Assembly (NCBI RefSeq): GCF_002014985.1
Contig: NZ_MUXU01000035.1
Span: 26,548 to 90,547, forward strand
Direction: 5' to 3'
DNA: 64,000 nucleotides
DNA from: Moraxella caviae
GTDB taxonomy: Bacteria; Pseudomonadota; Gammaproteobacteria; Pseudomonadales; Moraxellaceae
How positions within the stretch are numbered: the first letter of the stretch is position 1; each line of letters starts with the position of its first letter. Position numbers and translations under genes: made by a program. Shown one piece after another: positions 37,110 to 46,585 of the stretch. The notes beneath the pieces were generated by a model. It did no database searches, was not told where the DNA came from, and saw only the letters and a program-made list of their open reading frames with translations.

Positions 37110-37856
37110 ATGCCACATTCTACCACGCCACGCCACATCGCCATCATCATGGACGGCAATAATCGCTACGGCAAAGCTCACGCCTTGCCAACTGGCGCAG
37201 GACACGTCAAGGGCAAAGACGCGCTTGATCCGATTGTGGAGCATTGCTTGGAAAAAGGCGTGCAAGTATTGACGGTGTTCGCTTTTTCGTCTGAAAACTG
37301 GGCAAGACCCAAGGTGGAAGTGGATTTGCTGATGGATTTGCTTGCCAAAAGCATCAATGAGCAAATCCCACGCATGGATAAATACCAAGTGCGCTTGCGT
37401 TTTATTGGCGATCGCAGTGGGCTGAGTGCGGATTTGGCGCAGCTGATGGCGCAAGCAGAAGCGCAGACGGCACATTTTACACGCATGACTTTGGTGATTG
37501 CCATCAGCTATGGCGGGCAGTGGGACATTGCCAATGCTGCCAAAACTTTAGCCCAAAAGGTGGCGGCGGGCGAGATGGCAGGCGATGACATCAGCGTGCA
37601 AACCATGGCAGAGCAAATGGCGCTGGCTGACTGTCCGCCTGTGGATATGCTGATTCGCACAGGCGGTGAGTACCGTATTTCTAATTTTTTGCTGTGGCAA
37701 GCGGCTTATGCGGAGCTGTTTTTCACGCCAACGCTGTGGCCTGAATTTGGCACGGCGGAGCTTGATGAAATGATGGCGCAGTTTGCCAATCGTGAGCGGC
37801 GTTTTGGCAAGACCAGCGAGCAAGTTCAAGGCAAGCAAGTGGCAAATGAGCGGTAA
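37110..37856 (+). CDS. uppS: Undecaprenyl diphosphate synthase
   Basis: A 248-residue cis-prenyltransferase. HIAIIMDGNNRYGKAHALPT holds the catalytic Asp; the usual MDGNxRW motif has Tyr in place of Trp here. FSSENWARP and the C-terminal RTGGEYRISNFLLWQAAYAE are canonical. It makes the C55 carrier lipid for cell wall and lipopolysaccharide synthesis. The next gene, cdsA, follows after about 180 bases. Confidence 0.95.
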   Translation: MPHSTTPRHIAIIMDGNNRYGKAHALPTGAGHVKGKDALDPIVEHCLEKGVQVLTVFAFSSENWARPKVEVDLLMDLLAKSINEQIPRMDKYQVRLRFIGDRSGLSADLAQLMAQAEAQTAHFTRMTLVIAISYGGQWDIANAAKTLAQKVAAGEMAGDDISVQTMAEQMALADCPPVDMLIRTGGEYRISNFLLWQAAYAELFFTPTLWPEFGTAELDEMMAQFANRERRFGKTSEQVQGKQVANER

Positions 37857-38039
37857 TTGAGCGGTGAATTTGCCAGAGAAAATCAATCGCTGTAACAAAG
37901 GTGGTTTTCGCACAAAGGGCAGTCTTCACAAAACCGCAAAACCAAATCATCAAAAACGCCAAACATCATAAAATCAATCACCAGCACATCAAATTTAGCC
38001 AGTCAATTTCAACCATCAACCCAACCAACAGGAGCGACC

Positions 38040-38888
38040 ATGTGGCAACGCATTAAAACCGCGATCGTACTGATTGCCATTGTAGGCTTTGCGCTATTTG
38101 CCAGCACATTGCCGATTTTCGTGCTGCCGCTTTTGGCTGCTGGTGTGTTGATTGCGGCGCACGAATGGACGAAGCTCATGCCAAAATGGCGTGAGCCTGC
38201 GCAGTTTATCGTGGTGGTGCTGATTGTAACGATGGCGTCTATTTTTGTGCCGATGACGTGGGCGATTTGGTGGGCGCTGAGTCTTGTGATTTGGGTGATG
38301 GCGACAGGCTGGGTGCTGCAATATCCTGCCAAAGAAAAATGGTACGGCAAGCGTTTGGTATACATGGGCGGCGTGATTTTGACGGCTGCCATCACCGCCA
38401 TGTACGGGCTGTGGCAGATGTCGCCTTGGTGGCTGATGTATGTGTTTTTGTTGGTGTGGTGTGCAGACAGCGGCGCGTATTTTGTCGGCCGTAAATTTGG
38501 CAAGCGTAAACTTGCACCAAACGTCTCACCAAATAAAAGCATTGAAGGCTTGGTGGGTGGTGTGGCAACTGCTGGCGTGGTGGCGTGGCTTGTGGGCGAT
38601 TATCTGCAATTATCAGGCACAGCGCTGGCGTGGTTCTTGCTTTTGTCTGCCATCACCGTCATGGCAAGCGTGCTGGGCGATTTGTTTGAATCTATGCTTA
38701 AGCGCCGCGCAGGCATCAAAGATTCTGGCACGATTTTGCCGGGGCATGGCGGCGTACTGGATCGCATTGATTCGCTTTTGTCTGCCACGCCTGTCTTTGC
38801 GCTTGGGTTTTTGATTTTATTAGAAATGGGCGTGTTTACTGAAGTGTGGATTAAGCTGCATTTGGCGAATTTATCGCAGATTTTGTGA
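38040..38888 (+). CDS. cdsA: Phosphatidate cytidylyltransferase
   Basis: A 282-residue integral membrane protein with about eight helices. The CDP-alcohol signature is visible near the C-terminus: VLGDLFESMLKRRAGIKDSG and PGHGGVLDRIDSL. Upstream, CADSGAYFVGRKFGKRKL is also typical. It activates phosphatidic acid to CDP-diacylglycerol, the precursor of the phospholipids. Ribosome site AGGAG. Confidence 0.95.
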   Translation: MWQRIKTAIVLIAIVGFALFASTLPIFVLPLLAAGVLIAAHEWTKLMPKWREPAQFIVVVLIVTMASIFVPMTWAIWWALSLVIWVMATGWVLQYPAKEKWYGKRLVYMGGVILTAAITAMYGLWQMSPWWLMYVFLLVWCADSGAYFVGRKFGKRKLAPNVSPNKSIEGLVGGVATAGVVAWLVGDYLQLSGTALAWFLLLSAITVMASVLGDLFESMLKRRAGIKDSGTILPGHGGVLDRIDSLLSATPVFALGFLILLEMGVFTEVWIKLHLANLSQIL

Positions 38889-39042
38889 TGATGGTTGTAG
38901 CGTCAAACCGTGCTTTGATGGTAAATTGGCTGATTGGATTGTCAAGTTTGCGATTTGATTTTAAAACTTGATTTTAAGACTTTGCTATAAAGATTTTGTT
39001 TTAAAAAATTGTTTTTAAGTTTTTGGATTTTTGAGAATTTTC

Positions 39043-40383
39043 ATGAATGACACCGCCCTCCCAAACGCTTTGCCAGATTTAAATTGTGATGATTTGGCGG
39101 TGCAAAACCTTGCCGTGCTGGGGGCGACCGGCTCAATCGGTGATAGTACGCTGGCTTTGGTGCGTGCCCATCGTGAGCGTTTTTGTGTGGTGGGTTTGTC
39201 TGGTTTTGGGCAGCTGGATAAGCTGTTTGCGTTGTGCCAAGAATTTCGTCCGCAGATGGTGGCAGTGCCAGAAAATAAGGCGGCAGAATTTGATGAGCGT
39301 TTGCAGGCGGCAGGGCTTGATACTAGGGTGTTAAGCGGCAGTGATGGGCTTGATGTTTTGGCAAGTGCGCCGCAGGTGGATACGGTGGTGGCAGCGATTG
39401 TGGGGGCGGCAGGTCTGTCGTCCACGCTAAGCGCTGCCAAGGCTGGCAAGAAAATTTTGCTTGCCAATAAAGAATCTTTGGTGATGGCTGGGCATTTGGT
39501 GATGGCGGCAGCACGCACGCATGGGGCGGTGATTTTGCCCATTGACAGCGAGCATAACGCCATTTTTCAGTGCTTGCCGCCAGCGGTGCAAGCGGACAAT
39601 AAAGCCATTCACCGTGCGGATTTGGGTGTAAAACAGCTGTGGCTGACGGCTTCTGGCGGTGGATTTTTGCGCAAAACTTATGCGCAAATGGCGGCTGCCA
39701 CTGCCGAACAAGCGGTCAATCACCCAAATTGGTCTATGGGCAAAAAGATTTCCATCGACTCGGCAACCATGATGAATAAAGGGCTTGAGCTGATTGAAGC
39801 CTGCCATTTGTTTGATTTGCCAGAGCATCAAGTGCAAATCGTGATTCACCCAAACAGTGTGGTGCATTCTTTGGTGGAATATGTGGACGGCTCGCTGCTG
39901 GCTGAGCTTGGCACGCCTGATATGCGCACGCCCATCGCTCATGCGCTAAGTTTTCCTAGTCGCATGACAGCTGATGTCAAGCCGCTGAACCTTTTTGAGC
40001 TTGCCAGCTTAGAATTCATCAAGCCAGATGAGCAAAAGTTTTTAAGCCTTGTGCTGGCACGTTTTGCTGCCAAGTGTGGCACAGGTGCGTGCATTACGCT
40101 AAATGCTGCCAATGAAGTGGCGGTGCAGGCGTTTTTGGATGGACGCATTCGCCTGACGGACATTGCGCAGGTGGTGGGACGCTGTTTGATTGCGCCAGAA
40201 GTGAGCGCGCATTTTGATGATGAATTTGCCGATTTGCCAAGTATTATGGCGATGGACAGCAAGGTGCGCACAGTCGCAAGTACGATGATTGATGGCTTTG
40301 AAAATGCGTCTTTTGATGATTTACAAAAGAACGATTTTGAGCAGGCGTTTGAGCGTATTTATAGTAAGGAAGCAGCGCAATGA
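39043..40383 (+). CDS. dxr: 1-deoxy-D-xylulose-5-phosphate reductoisomerase
   Basis: A 446-residue protein (E. coli 398) starting at the ATG at 39043; a TTG at 39031 is less likely. NADPH binding is NLAVLGATGSIGDSTLALV, the metal/substrate site includes LPIDSEHNAIFQCL, and ASGGGFL and MGKKISIDSATMMNKGLE are conserved. Extra length comes from a 25-residue N-terminal extension and a loop insertion (about residues 175-200). It commits carbon to the MEP isoprenoid pathway that feeds ispB and uppS. Its stop overlaps the rseP start by four bases (ATGA). Confidence 0.95.
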   Translation: MNDTALPNALPDLNCDDLAVQNLAVLGATGSIGDSTLALVRAHRERFCVVGLSGFGQLDKLFALCQEFRPQMVAVPENKAAEFDERLQAAGLDTRVLSGSDGLDVLASAPQVDTVVAAIVGAAGLSSTLSAAKAGKKILLANKESLVMAGHLVMAAARTHGAVILPIDSEHNAIFQCLPPAVQADNKAIHRADLGVKQLWLTASGGGFLRKTYAQMAAATAEQAVNHPNWSMGKKISIDSATMMNKGLELIEACHLFDLPEHQVQIVIHPNSVVHSLVEYVDGSLLAELGTPDMRTPIAHALSFPSRMTADVKPLNLFELASLEFIKPDEQKFLSLVLARFAAKCGTGACITLNAANEVAVQAFLDGRIRLTDIAQVVGRCLIAPEVSAHFDDEFADLPSIMAMDSKVRTVASTMIDGFENASFDDLQKNDFEQAFERIYSKEAAQ

Positions 40384-41861
40384 CGGCTTTACAGTGGATT
40401 TTGGCGGCGCTTTGTGTGCTGACACCGCTGGTGGCATTGCACGAATGGGGGCATTATATTGTCGCTAGAATGTGTGGCGTCAAGGTTTTGACGTATTCTA
40501 TCGGCTTTGGCAAGCGACTGTTTGGCTGGACAAGCCCAAAAACAGGCATTGAATATAAAGTGTGCGCCATTCCTTTGGGTGGCTATGTGCGCATGCTGGA
40601 CGAAAGAGAAGGCGATGTGCCAGCTGATGAACAGCACAAAGCATTTAACCGTCAGCATCCGCTCAAGAAAATTGCCATCGTGGCGGCAGGCCCTGCGATG
40701 AATTTATTGATTGCAGTGGCGCTGTTTTTTGTGCTGTTTATGACGCCAAGCGAGCAGCTGAACACACGCATTGGTGTGATTGCGCCAGAGTCGCCAGCAG
40801 CGGCAAGTACGCTTGTGGCGGGTGAGAAAATCATCGCCATTGACGGCAGGGCGGTGCAAACGTGGGAAGCGGTGAATTATGCGCTGGCAGATCGTATGGG
40901 CGAGACAGGCGAAATCACCATCACCACCGAGACGGCAAATGATTTAGTGGCAAGCGATTGGGCAGCAAAGGATATAAAAGCCGAACCATCAAGCACTGGC
41001 ACATCACCAGACACAATTTCAAAAGACGTAATTTTAAAATCTGAGCAAGCTGCAAGCCAAACCACGCACCGCATCGCCGTTCATGAGTTTATGCAGGGCG
41101 AGCAAAAGGGCATGGGCGCACTAGAAAGTCTTGGCGTGCTGCCGTTTCAGCCTGTGATTAAGCCTGTTATCGGTAAAGTGGTGCCTGAAGGTGCGGCTGA
41201 TTTGATGGGGTTAAAAGCTGGCGATGAAGTGCTGGCGATTGATGATAAGAAGATCACCCATTGGCTAGAAGCAGCCACCATCATTCGCAGCAACCCTGAA
41301 ACCATGCTAAAATTTTTGGTGCTGCGTGATGGGCGTGAAATCAGCCTTGATGTCATGCCGCAAGGCGTCAAAAACGGCAGCGAGCGCATCGGGCAGATTG
41401 GCGTGCGTGTGGCGTATGATGGTGAGTCGGCAGTGCCAAGCGAATACCGCATGACGGTAAGCCATACGCCAAAAGAAGCGATGGTGCGTGCTTTTGAGCG
41501 AACTTATCAGCTGACCGCCACGACTTTTGCGTCCATTGGCAAGATGATTACAGGCATGATTGGCTTGGATAATTTATCAGGCCCAATCACCATCGCCGAA
41601 GTGTCCAAGACCAGCTTTGAAATCGGCTGGCAGCAGGTGCTGTCCACGGCGGCAATCATCAGCTTGTCCTTGGCGGTGATGAATTTATTGCCCATTCCTG
41701 TGCTGGATGGCGGGCATTTGCTGTTTTATTTGTATGAGCTGATTTTTCGTAAACCCATCAGCGAGCGTGTGCAGATGGCTGGCATCAGACTTGGCATGAG
41801 CTTACTTTTGTGCTTTATGGTGCTGGCGATTGTCAATGACGTGCTGCGTTTGTTTGGCTAA
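40380..41861 (+). CDS. rseP: RseP-type site-2 zinc protease
   Basis: A 493-residue membrane metalloprotease. The zinc motif HEWGH is at residues 21-25 in the first helix; the second ligand segment NLLPIPVLDGGHLLFYLYE is near residue 440. Two PDZ domains lie in the periplasmic middle, the first with a Ser/Thr-rich insertion (ASDWAAKDIKAEPSSTGTSP) not found in E. coli RseP, accounting for the extra 40 residues. RseP cleaves anti-sigma-E and leftover signal peptides. Translationally coupled to dxr. Confidence 0.95.
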   Translation: MTALQWILAALCVLTPLVALHEWGHYIVARMCGVKVLTYSIGFGKRLFGWTSPKTGIEYKVCAIPLGGYVRMLDEREGDVPADEQHKAFNRQHPLKKIAIVAAGPAMNLLIAVALFFVLFMTPSEQLNTRIGVIAPESPAAASTLVAGEKIIAIDGRAVQTWEAVNYALADRMGETGEITITTETANDLVASDWAAKDIKAEPSSTGTSPDTISKDVILKSEQAASQTTHRIAVHEFMQGEQKGMGALESLGVLPFQPVIKPVIGKVVPEGAADLMGLKAGDEVLAIDDKKITHWLEAATIIRSNPETMLKFLVLRDGREISLDVMPQGVKNGSERIGQIGVRVAYDGESAVPSEYRMTVSHTPKEAMVRAFERTYQLTATTFASIGKMITGMIGLDNLSGPITIAEVSKTSFEIGWQQVLSTAAIISLSLAVMNLLPIPVLDGGHLLFYLYELIFRKPISERVQMAGIRLGMSLLLCFMVLAIVNDVLRLFG

Positions 41862-42048
41862 GATGATTTGCTTGAACTTATAAGGTTTTGCCTAAAGTGC
41901 TTTAATTGATTTTAACTTAAAAGCAGTCTGCTGCAAGACCTTTAAATGATTTTATAAACGATTTGCCAGACGGTTTTGGCAAAAATGTTAAGCGAATATT
42001 AACACGCTGCGAAAATTTTTGCGCAATTACGGTGTTTTTGTGATAAAT

Positions 42049-42171
42049 TAAGAACAAATCGCATTTTAGCACTTGCCAAAATTGCCGTTTTCGCTTACCT
42101 TAGCACACCAAAGTGTGCGATGAATTTGCCAGCGTTACTCGGTTGTGGTATTTTGTGTGGATTTGTTCTTA
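42049..42171. repeat. 12-bp inverted repeat bracketing a 99-base segment
   Basis: TAAGAACAAATC (42049-42060) and GATTTGTTCTTA (42160-42171) are perfect inverted copies. Inside lies a second perfect hairpin, GCACAC-CAAA-GTGTGC (42103-42118). The layout could be a short MITE or a folded leader. Confidence 0.7.
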
Positions 42172-42172
42172 G

Positions 42173-42211
42173 GTGTTTGCCTTGCTATGATAAAAATATG
42201 CAGGCAAACAC
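42173..42211. repeat. 10-bp inverted repeat just before bamA
   Basis: GTGTTTGCCT (42173-42182) and AGGCAAACAC (42202-42211) with TATGAT between them, which could be a -10. It directly follows the larger inverted repeat. Confidence 0.6.
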
Positions 42212-42313
42212 ACCGCTAAATTCAGCCAAATTTCACCAAAACGCAATCAGACTGGCAAGCCGTAAAATTGCAAACTAAAAAATTGTAAACTAACAAAAAA
42301 ACTGGAAGTAATT

Positions 42314-44788
42314 ATGTCAAAGCCTAATTTTTCTCGCTTTGTAACCACAAGCATTGCCGCTTCGGTGATGATGATTATGGCAACGCAAGCGCGTGCAGAA
42401 TCCTTTGTGGTGAATGACCTTGCTATTTCTGGCTTGCAGCGAGTAACGGTTGAGAGCTTGCAAACCATCTTGCCGATTCGCATGGGGCAAAGCGTGAGCG
42501 ACAGCGAGCTTGCCGACAGCATTCGTGCGCTGTACGCCACTGGGCAATTTTCTAATGTGCAAGCGGACGTGCGTGGCGATCAGCTGGTGTTTTTTGTTAC
42601 CGAGCGTCCGACCATTGCTGAGATTAACTTTGAAGGCAATCGACTGATTCCAAAAGACGGCTTAACTGAAGGTCTTAAGGCGACAGGGCTTGAAGTGGGC
42701 GGTGTGCTGAAGCAATCCACTGTACACATCATTGAAACCGAGCTAAAAAACCAATACATCTCACAAGGCTATTACAACAGCGACATCAAGGTCAAACAAA
42801 CCGAGCTTGATGGCAACCGCGTAAAGCTGGATATTGAGTTTATTGAAGGTAAGGCCGCTAAAATCGTGGATATTAATATCATTGGCAACCATTATTTTAG
42901 CGATGACGACATTAAAAGCGAGCTTGCCATCAAAGACAGCAACTTGAACCCTTTGTCCAAAAAAGACCGCTACACCCAAGAAAAATTCAACGCCAGCCTT
43001 GAAGGGCTAAAAGCCAAATACCAAAACGAAGGCTTTGTGCGCTTTAAAATTGACAATTCTGCGCTGAACATTGACGAAGATAAGAATAAAGTCTTTGTGG
43101 AGATTGCTGTAGATGAAGGCGAGCGTTATCAATTTGGCGACGTGCGCTTTTTGGGTAAGACCACTTATGATGATGACGCTTTGTCTGAGCTGATTACTTT
43201 TAAGGCAGGCGAGAGCTATTCGCAAGCCAAATTGGACGAAGCGACCGCAAACATCACCAATAAATTTGGCGATGATGGCTATTATTATGCGCAAATTCGC
43301 CCAATTTCGCACATTGATGACGCCAATCGTACGGTGAATGTGGATTATTATATTGACCCTGTGCGTCCTGTGTATGTGCGCCGTATCAATTTTAGCGGCA
43401 ACATCAAGACCAAAGATGAAGTCATGCGCCGTGAAATGCGCCAGCTGGAAGGTGCGCTGGCTTCCAACCAAAAAATTCAGCTGTCGCGTGCGCGCTTGAT
43501 GCGCACTGGCTTTTTTAAGGACGTAAAAGTTGAAACGCGTGCTGTGCCAAATTCGCCAGACCAAATTGATCTAAACTTCATTGTTGAAGAGCAGCCGTCT
43601 GGTTCATCGACGTTGGCGGCAGGTTATTCGCAGTCGGGCGGTATCACCTTCCAAGTGGATTTGTCGCAAAACAACTTCATGGGTACAGGCAACCGAGTAA
43701 CCGCAGGCTTCACACGTTCGGAGACGCGTGAGTCTTATAGCCTTGGCATGACCAATCCGTTCTTTACCGAAAATGGCGTATCGCAAAGCGTGAATGCTTA
43801 TCACCGTAAAACCAAATACGACAGCAAAAACATCTCAAACTATGTGCTGGACTCGTACGGTGCAACGCTCAGCTATGGCTATCCGATTAACGAAAATCAG
43901 CGCATCAGCGGTGGCTTGAACTTTGATAACACCAAAGTGCGTGGCGGCCCTTATATGGGCATTGCCAATGTTAAGCAGCTTTTGGACGATGGTGGCAAGG
44001 GTGATTATACGCCTATTTATAATGAAAACGGCGACATCACTGGCACAGACCCAAGTTTTGAAAAAGACTACACCACTTATAATGCCATCTTGGGCTGGAA
44101 CTATTCAAGCCTTGACCGCCCAGTATTCCCAACGAAAGGCATGAGCCATGAAGTGGATTTGACCTTAGGCTTTGGTGATAGAACCTTCCAAAAAGTGAAT
44201 TATCGTGGTAATGCCTATTTCCCACTGTGGAAAGGCACGATTTTACGCGGCTGGACGAAACTTGGCTACGGCAACGACTTGCCGTTTTATGAAAACTTCT
44301 ACGCTGGTGGTTATGGCTCAGTGCGTGGCTATGACGCATCAAGCCTAGGCCCAAGATCAGCAGCGTATGCGGCAGCTCGTTCAGGATTTGCGCAGCGTGG
44401 CGAGAAAGTGGGCGGTAATGCGCTGGCGAGCTTTGGTGCGGAGCTGATTTTGCCAATGCCGTTTAAAGGCGATTGGGCAGATCAGGTGCGTCCTGTGATT
44501 TTCTTTGACGCAGGTCAAGTCTTTGACACCACAGGCAGAGACAAAGAAACGGTCAATATTCCAGCATTGACAGGCGATGTTGGTGCAAGACAGCATTCTA
44601 ACGGTGCGCTTTCTGTAGAAAATTATCCGCTGCTTTCTACCGATAATGAGCTGCGCTACAGTGCGGGCGTGGGCGCAACGTGGTACACGCCGATTGGCCC
44701 GATTTCTATCAGCTATGCCAAGCCATTGAACAAAAAAGCAGGCGACCAAACCGAAAACATTCAGTTCCAGATTGGTAGCGTATTCTGA
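42314..44788 (+). CDS. bamA: BamA, outer-membrane protein assembly factor
   Basis: An 824-residue Omp85 protein of normal length. The signal peptide ends at QARA-ESFVV, five POTRA domains follow (to about residue 425, for example VSDSELADSIRALYATGQFS), then the 16-strand barrel with the loop-6 motif SVRGYDASSLGPRS and a C-terminal Phe (QIGSVF). It is the essential insertase of the outer membrane. It overlaps the lpxD start by one base (TGATG), and no skp gene lies between them. Confidence 0.97.
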   Translation: MSKPNFSRFVTTSIAASVMMIMATQARAESFVVNDLAISGLQRVTVESLQTILPIRMGQSVSDSELADSIRALYATGQFSNVQADVRGDQLVFFVTERPTIAEINFEGNRLIPKDGLTEGLKATGLEVGGVLKQSTVHIIETELKNQYISQGYYNSDIKVKQTELDGNRVKLDIEFIEGKAAKIVDINIIGNHYFSDDDIKSELAIKDSNLNPLSKKDRYTQEKFNASLEGLKAKYQNEGFVRFKIDNSALNIDEDKNKVFVEIAVDEGERYQFGDVRFLGKTTYDDDALSELITFKAGESYSQAKLDEATANITNKFGDDGYYYAQIRPISHIDDANRTVNVDYYIDPVRPVYVRRINFSGNIKTKDEVMRREMRQLEGALASNQKIQLSRARLMRTGFFKDVKVETRAVPNSPDQIDLNFIVEEQPSGSSTLAAGYSQSGGITFQVDLSQNNFMGTGNRVTAGFTRSETRESYSLGMTNPFFTENGVSQSVNAYHRKTKYDSKNISNYVLDSYGATLSYGYPINENQRISGGLNFDNTKVRGGPYMGIANVKQLLDDGGKGDYTPIYNENGDITGTDPSFEKDYTTYNAILGWNYSSLDRPVFPTKGMSHEVDLTLGFGDRTFQKVNYRGNAYFPLWKGTILRGWTKLGYGNDLPFYENFYAGGYGSVRGYDASSLGPRSAAYAAARSGFAQRGEKVGGNALASFGAELILPMPFKGDWADQVRPVIFFDAGQVFDTTGRDKETVNIPALTGDVGARQHSNGALSVENYPLLSTDNELRYSAGVGATWYTPIGPISISYAKPLNKKAGDQTENIQFQIGSVF

Positions 44789-45810
44789 TGGTAACTTTAT
44801 CTGAATTGATTGGTGCTATTGAGTGCGTGCAGCCTGTATTAAATAAAGCGGTGCTTGATGGCGTGAGTGTGTCCGTCCAAAAAGTGATGACGCTAGAAAA
44901 GGCGGACGCTGACGCTGTGGCGTTTTTATCACACGCTAAGTACGCCAAAGATTTGCCAAATACAAGTGCAGGCGTGGTGCTGATCAGTGAAAAAATCGCA
45001 AACGCCCATCAAGACGCTGCGCCTGCTGGCACGGTGCTTATCATTGTCAAAGATGCGTATTTGGCGCACGCCAGTATCAGCACGCTTTTTGCTAAGCGTG
45101 CGCCTGATGGCATTCATCAGACAGCCGTGATTGCACCATCAGCCAAGCTTGGCGCTGATGTGTCGGTGGGTGCGTATGCGGTGATTGGTGAGCGTGCGGT
45201 GATTGGCGCTGGCTCGCACATTGGCAGTCATGCGGTAATTGGTGATGATGTGGTGATAGGCGAGCAATGCCATATTGCAGCGCACGCGGTGATTGCGCAT
45301 GACTGTGTGCTGGGCGATGATGTGCGTGTGCATAGTCATGCCAGTATCGGCTCAGAAGGGTTTGGTTTTGCGCCAAAAATGAGCGAAAACAGCGTGGCGT
45401 GGCAGCGCATTGCTCAGCTGGGACGTGTGGTGATTGGTAATCATGTGCGCATTGGTAGTAATACTTGCGTGGATCGTGGTGCGGTAGAAGATACGCAGAT
45501 TGCCGATAACGTCATCATTGATAATTTGGTGCAAATCGCTCATAATGTACAGATTGGCGCAGGCACGGCAATCGCTGCCAAAGCAGGCATTGCAGGCAGC
45601 ACAGTGATTGGCAAAAACTGTATCGTTGGCGGTGCGGTGGGCATGAACGGACATTTGCACATTGCCGATGGCGTTACGTTCACAGGCATGGCGATGGTAA
45701 CAAGCTCCATCACCGAAGCGGGCGTGTACTCATCAGGTACGCCAGCCATGCCGTCTATGCAGTGGCGCAGAGCGGCGGTGAAATTTCGTCAAATGGGCGA
45801 AAAACACTAA
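44788..45810 (+). CDS. lpxD: UDP-3-O-acylglucosamine N-acyltransferase
   Basis: A 340-residue protein with an N-terminal uridine-binding domain and a left-handed beta helix of hexapeptide repeats (for example IGERAVIGAGSHIGSHAVIG). The catalytic His lies in NLVQIAHNVQIGAG. It adds the N-linked acyl chain in lipid A synthesis. The ATG is shared with the bamA stop (TGATG), indicating translational coupling. Confidence 0.95.
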   Translation: MVTLSELIGAIECVQPVLNKAVLDGVSVSVQKVMTLEKADADAVAFLSHAKYAKDLPNTSAGVVLISEKIANAHQDAAPAGTVLIIVKDAYLAHASISTLFAKRAPDGIHQTAVIAPSAKLGADVSVGAYAVIGERAVIGAGSHIGSHAVIGDDVVIGEQCHIAAHAVIAHDCVLGDDVRVHSHASIGSEGFGFAPKMSENSVAWQRIAQLGRVVIGNHVRIGSNTCVDRGAVEDTQIADNVIIDNLVQIAHNVQIGAGTAIAAKAGIAGSTVIGKNCIVGGAVGMNGHLHIADGVTFTGMAMVTSSITEAGVYSSGTPAMPSMQWRRAAVKFRQMGEKH

Positions 45811-46020
45811 AGCAAAGACGAAAAGTAAAATGCTAAACTAAGCATGGATTTGACTTTTGAAAGTCTGATGGGCGTTTGTTTTAAACATCTTTAGACGATG
45901 ATTAAAACATCATAAGTTAATTTGATTTATCAAGACTTAATCACCCAATCCATCATTTTATACCACATTTAAATTTATACCACATTTAAAGTTGAAACAG
46001 GCGCAAAGCCGAAAACAACG

Positions 46021-46566
46021 ATGACGCAGGCAAAACACATGACTCATTCATTGATTGATTATGATTTATTAAGCAGCGAAGATTTGGCAGGCTTAGAAGC
46101 GCGCAAGGTAACGCTGCCTTTAAAATACGACCAGCTCAAGCATTACTTGCCGCATCGTTATCCGTTCATGCTGATTGACCGTGTTACGGCTTGCTCGCCA
46201 GAAAACTGGATTACAGGCATCAAAAACATCACCATCAACGAAGAGCTGTTTAACGGGCATTTTCCTGACAATCCAATCATGCCGGGTGTGCTGATGGTAG
46301 AAGCGATGGCACAGATCTCAGGCGTGCTGGCGTTCATCAGCGCAGGACAAACTGGCGAAGATGGCTATCTGTACCTGTTCGCAGGCGTGGATAAAGTGCG
46401 CTTCAAAAAACTGGTAACGCCGGGCGATCAGCTGGTGATTCGCTCAAAAGCCATCATGAATAAGCGTGATATTTATAAGTTTAGTTGCAGCGCTCATGTG
46501 GATGGGCAGTTGGCGTGCAGCGCAGAGATTATGATTGCGCGCCAAAAAGTGAGCGACATTGCGTGA
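46021..46566 (+). CDS. fabZ: 3-hydroxyacyl-ACP dehydratase FabZ
   Basis: A 181-residue hot-dog-fold dehydratase. YLPHRYPFMLIDRV and NGHFPDNPIMPGVLMVEAMA (catalytic His and Glu) are standard. It is longer at the N-terminus than the usual 150-160; an ATG at 46039 is also possible, and neither start has a good ribosome site. It dehydrates 3-hydroxyacyl-ACP and balances fatty-acid and lipid A synthesis. lpxA follows after 19 bases. Confidence 0.94.
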   Translation: MTQAKHMTHSLIDYDLLSSEDLAGLEARKVTLPLKYDQLKHYLPHRYPFMLIDRVTACSPENWITGIKNITINEELFNGHFPDNPIMPGVLMVEAMAQISGVLAFISAGQTGEDGYLYLFAGVDKVRFKKLVTPGDQLVIRSKAIMNKRDIYKFSCSAHVDGQLACSAEIMIARQKVSDIA

Positions 46567-46585
46567 TTGACGGCAAGGAGTAAGT

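Larger units (their letters stand above)
41862..42313. other. Structured intergenic region upstream of bamA
   Basis: Contains several nested inverted repeats (see the two repeat entries), AT-rich sequence and a hairpin near 41963-41983. I see no open frame of note. Some of these hairpins may fold in the bamA leader. Confidence 0.6.
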
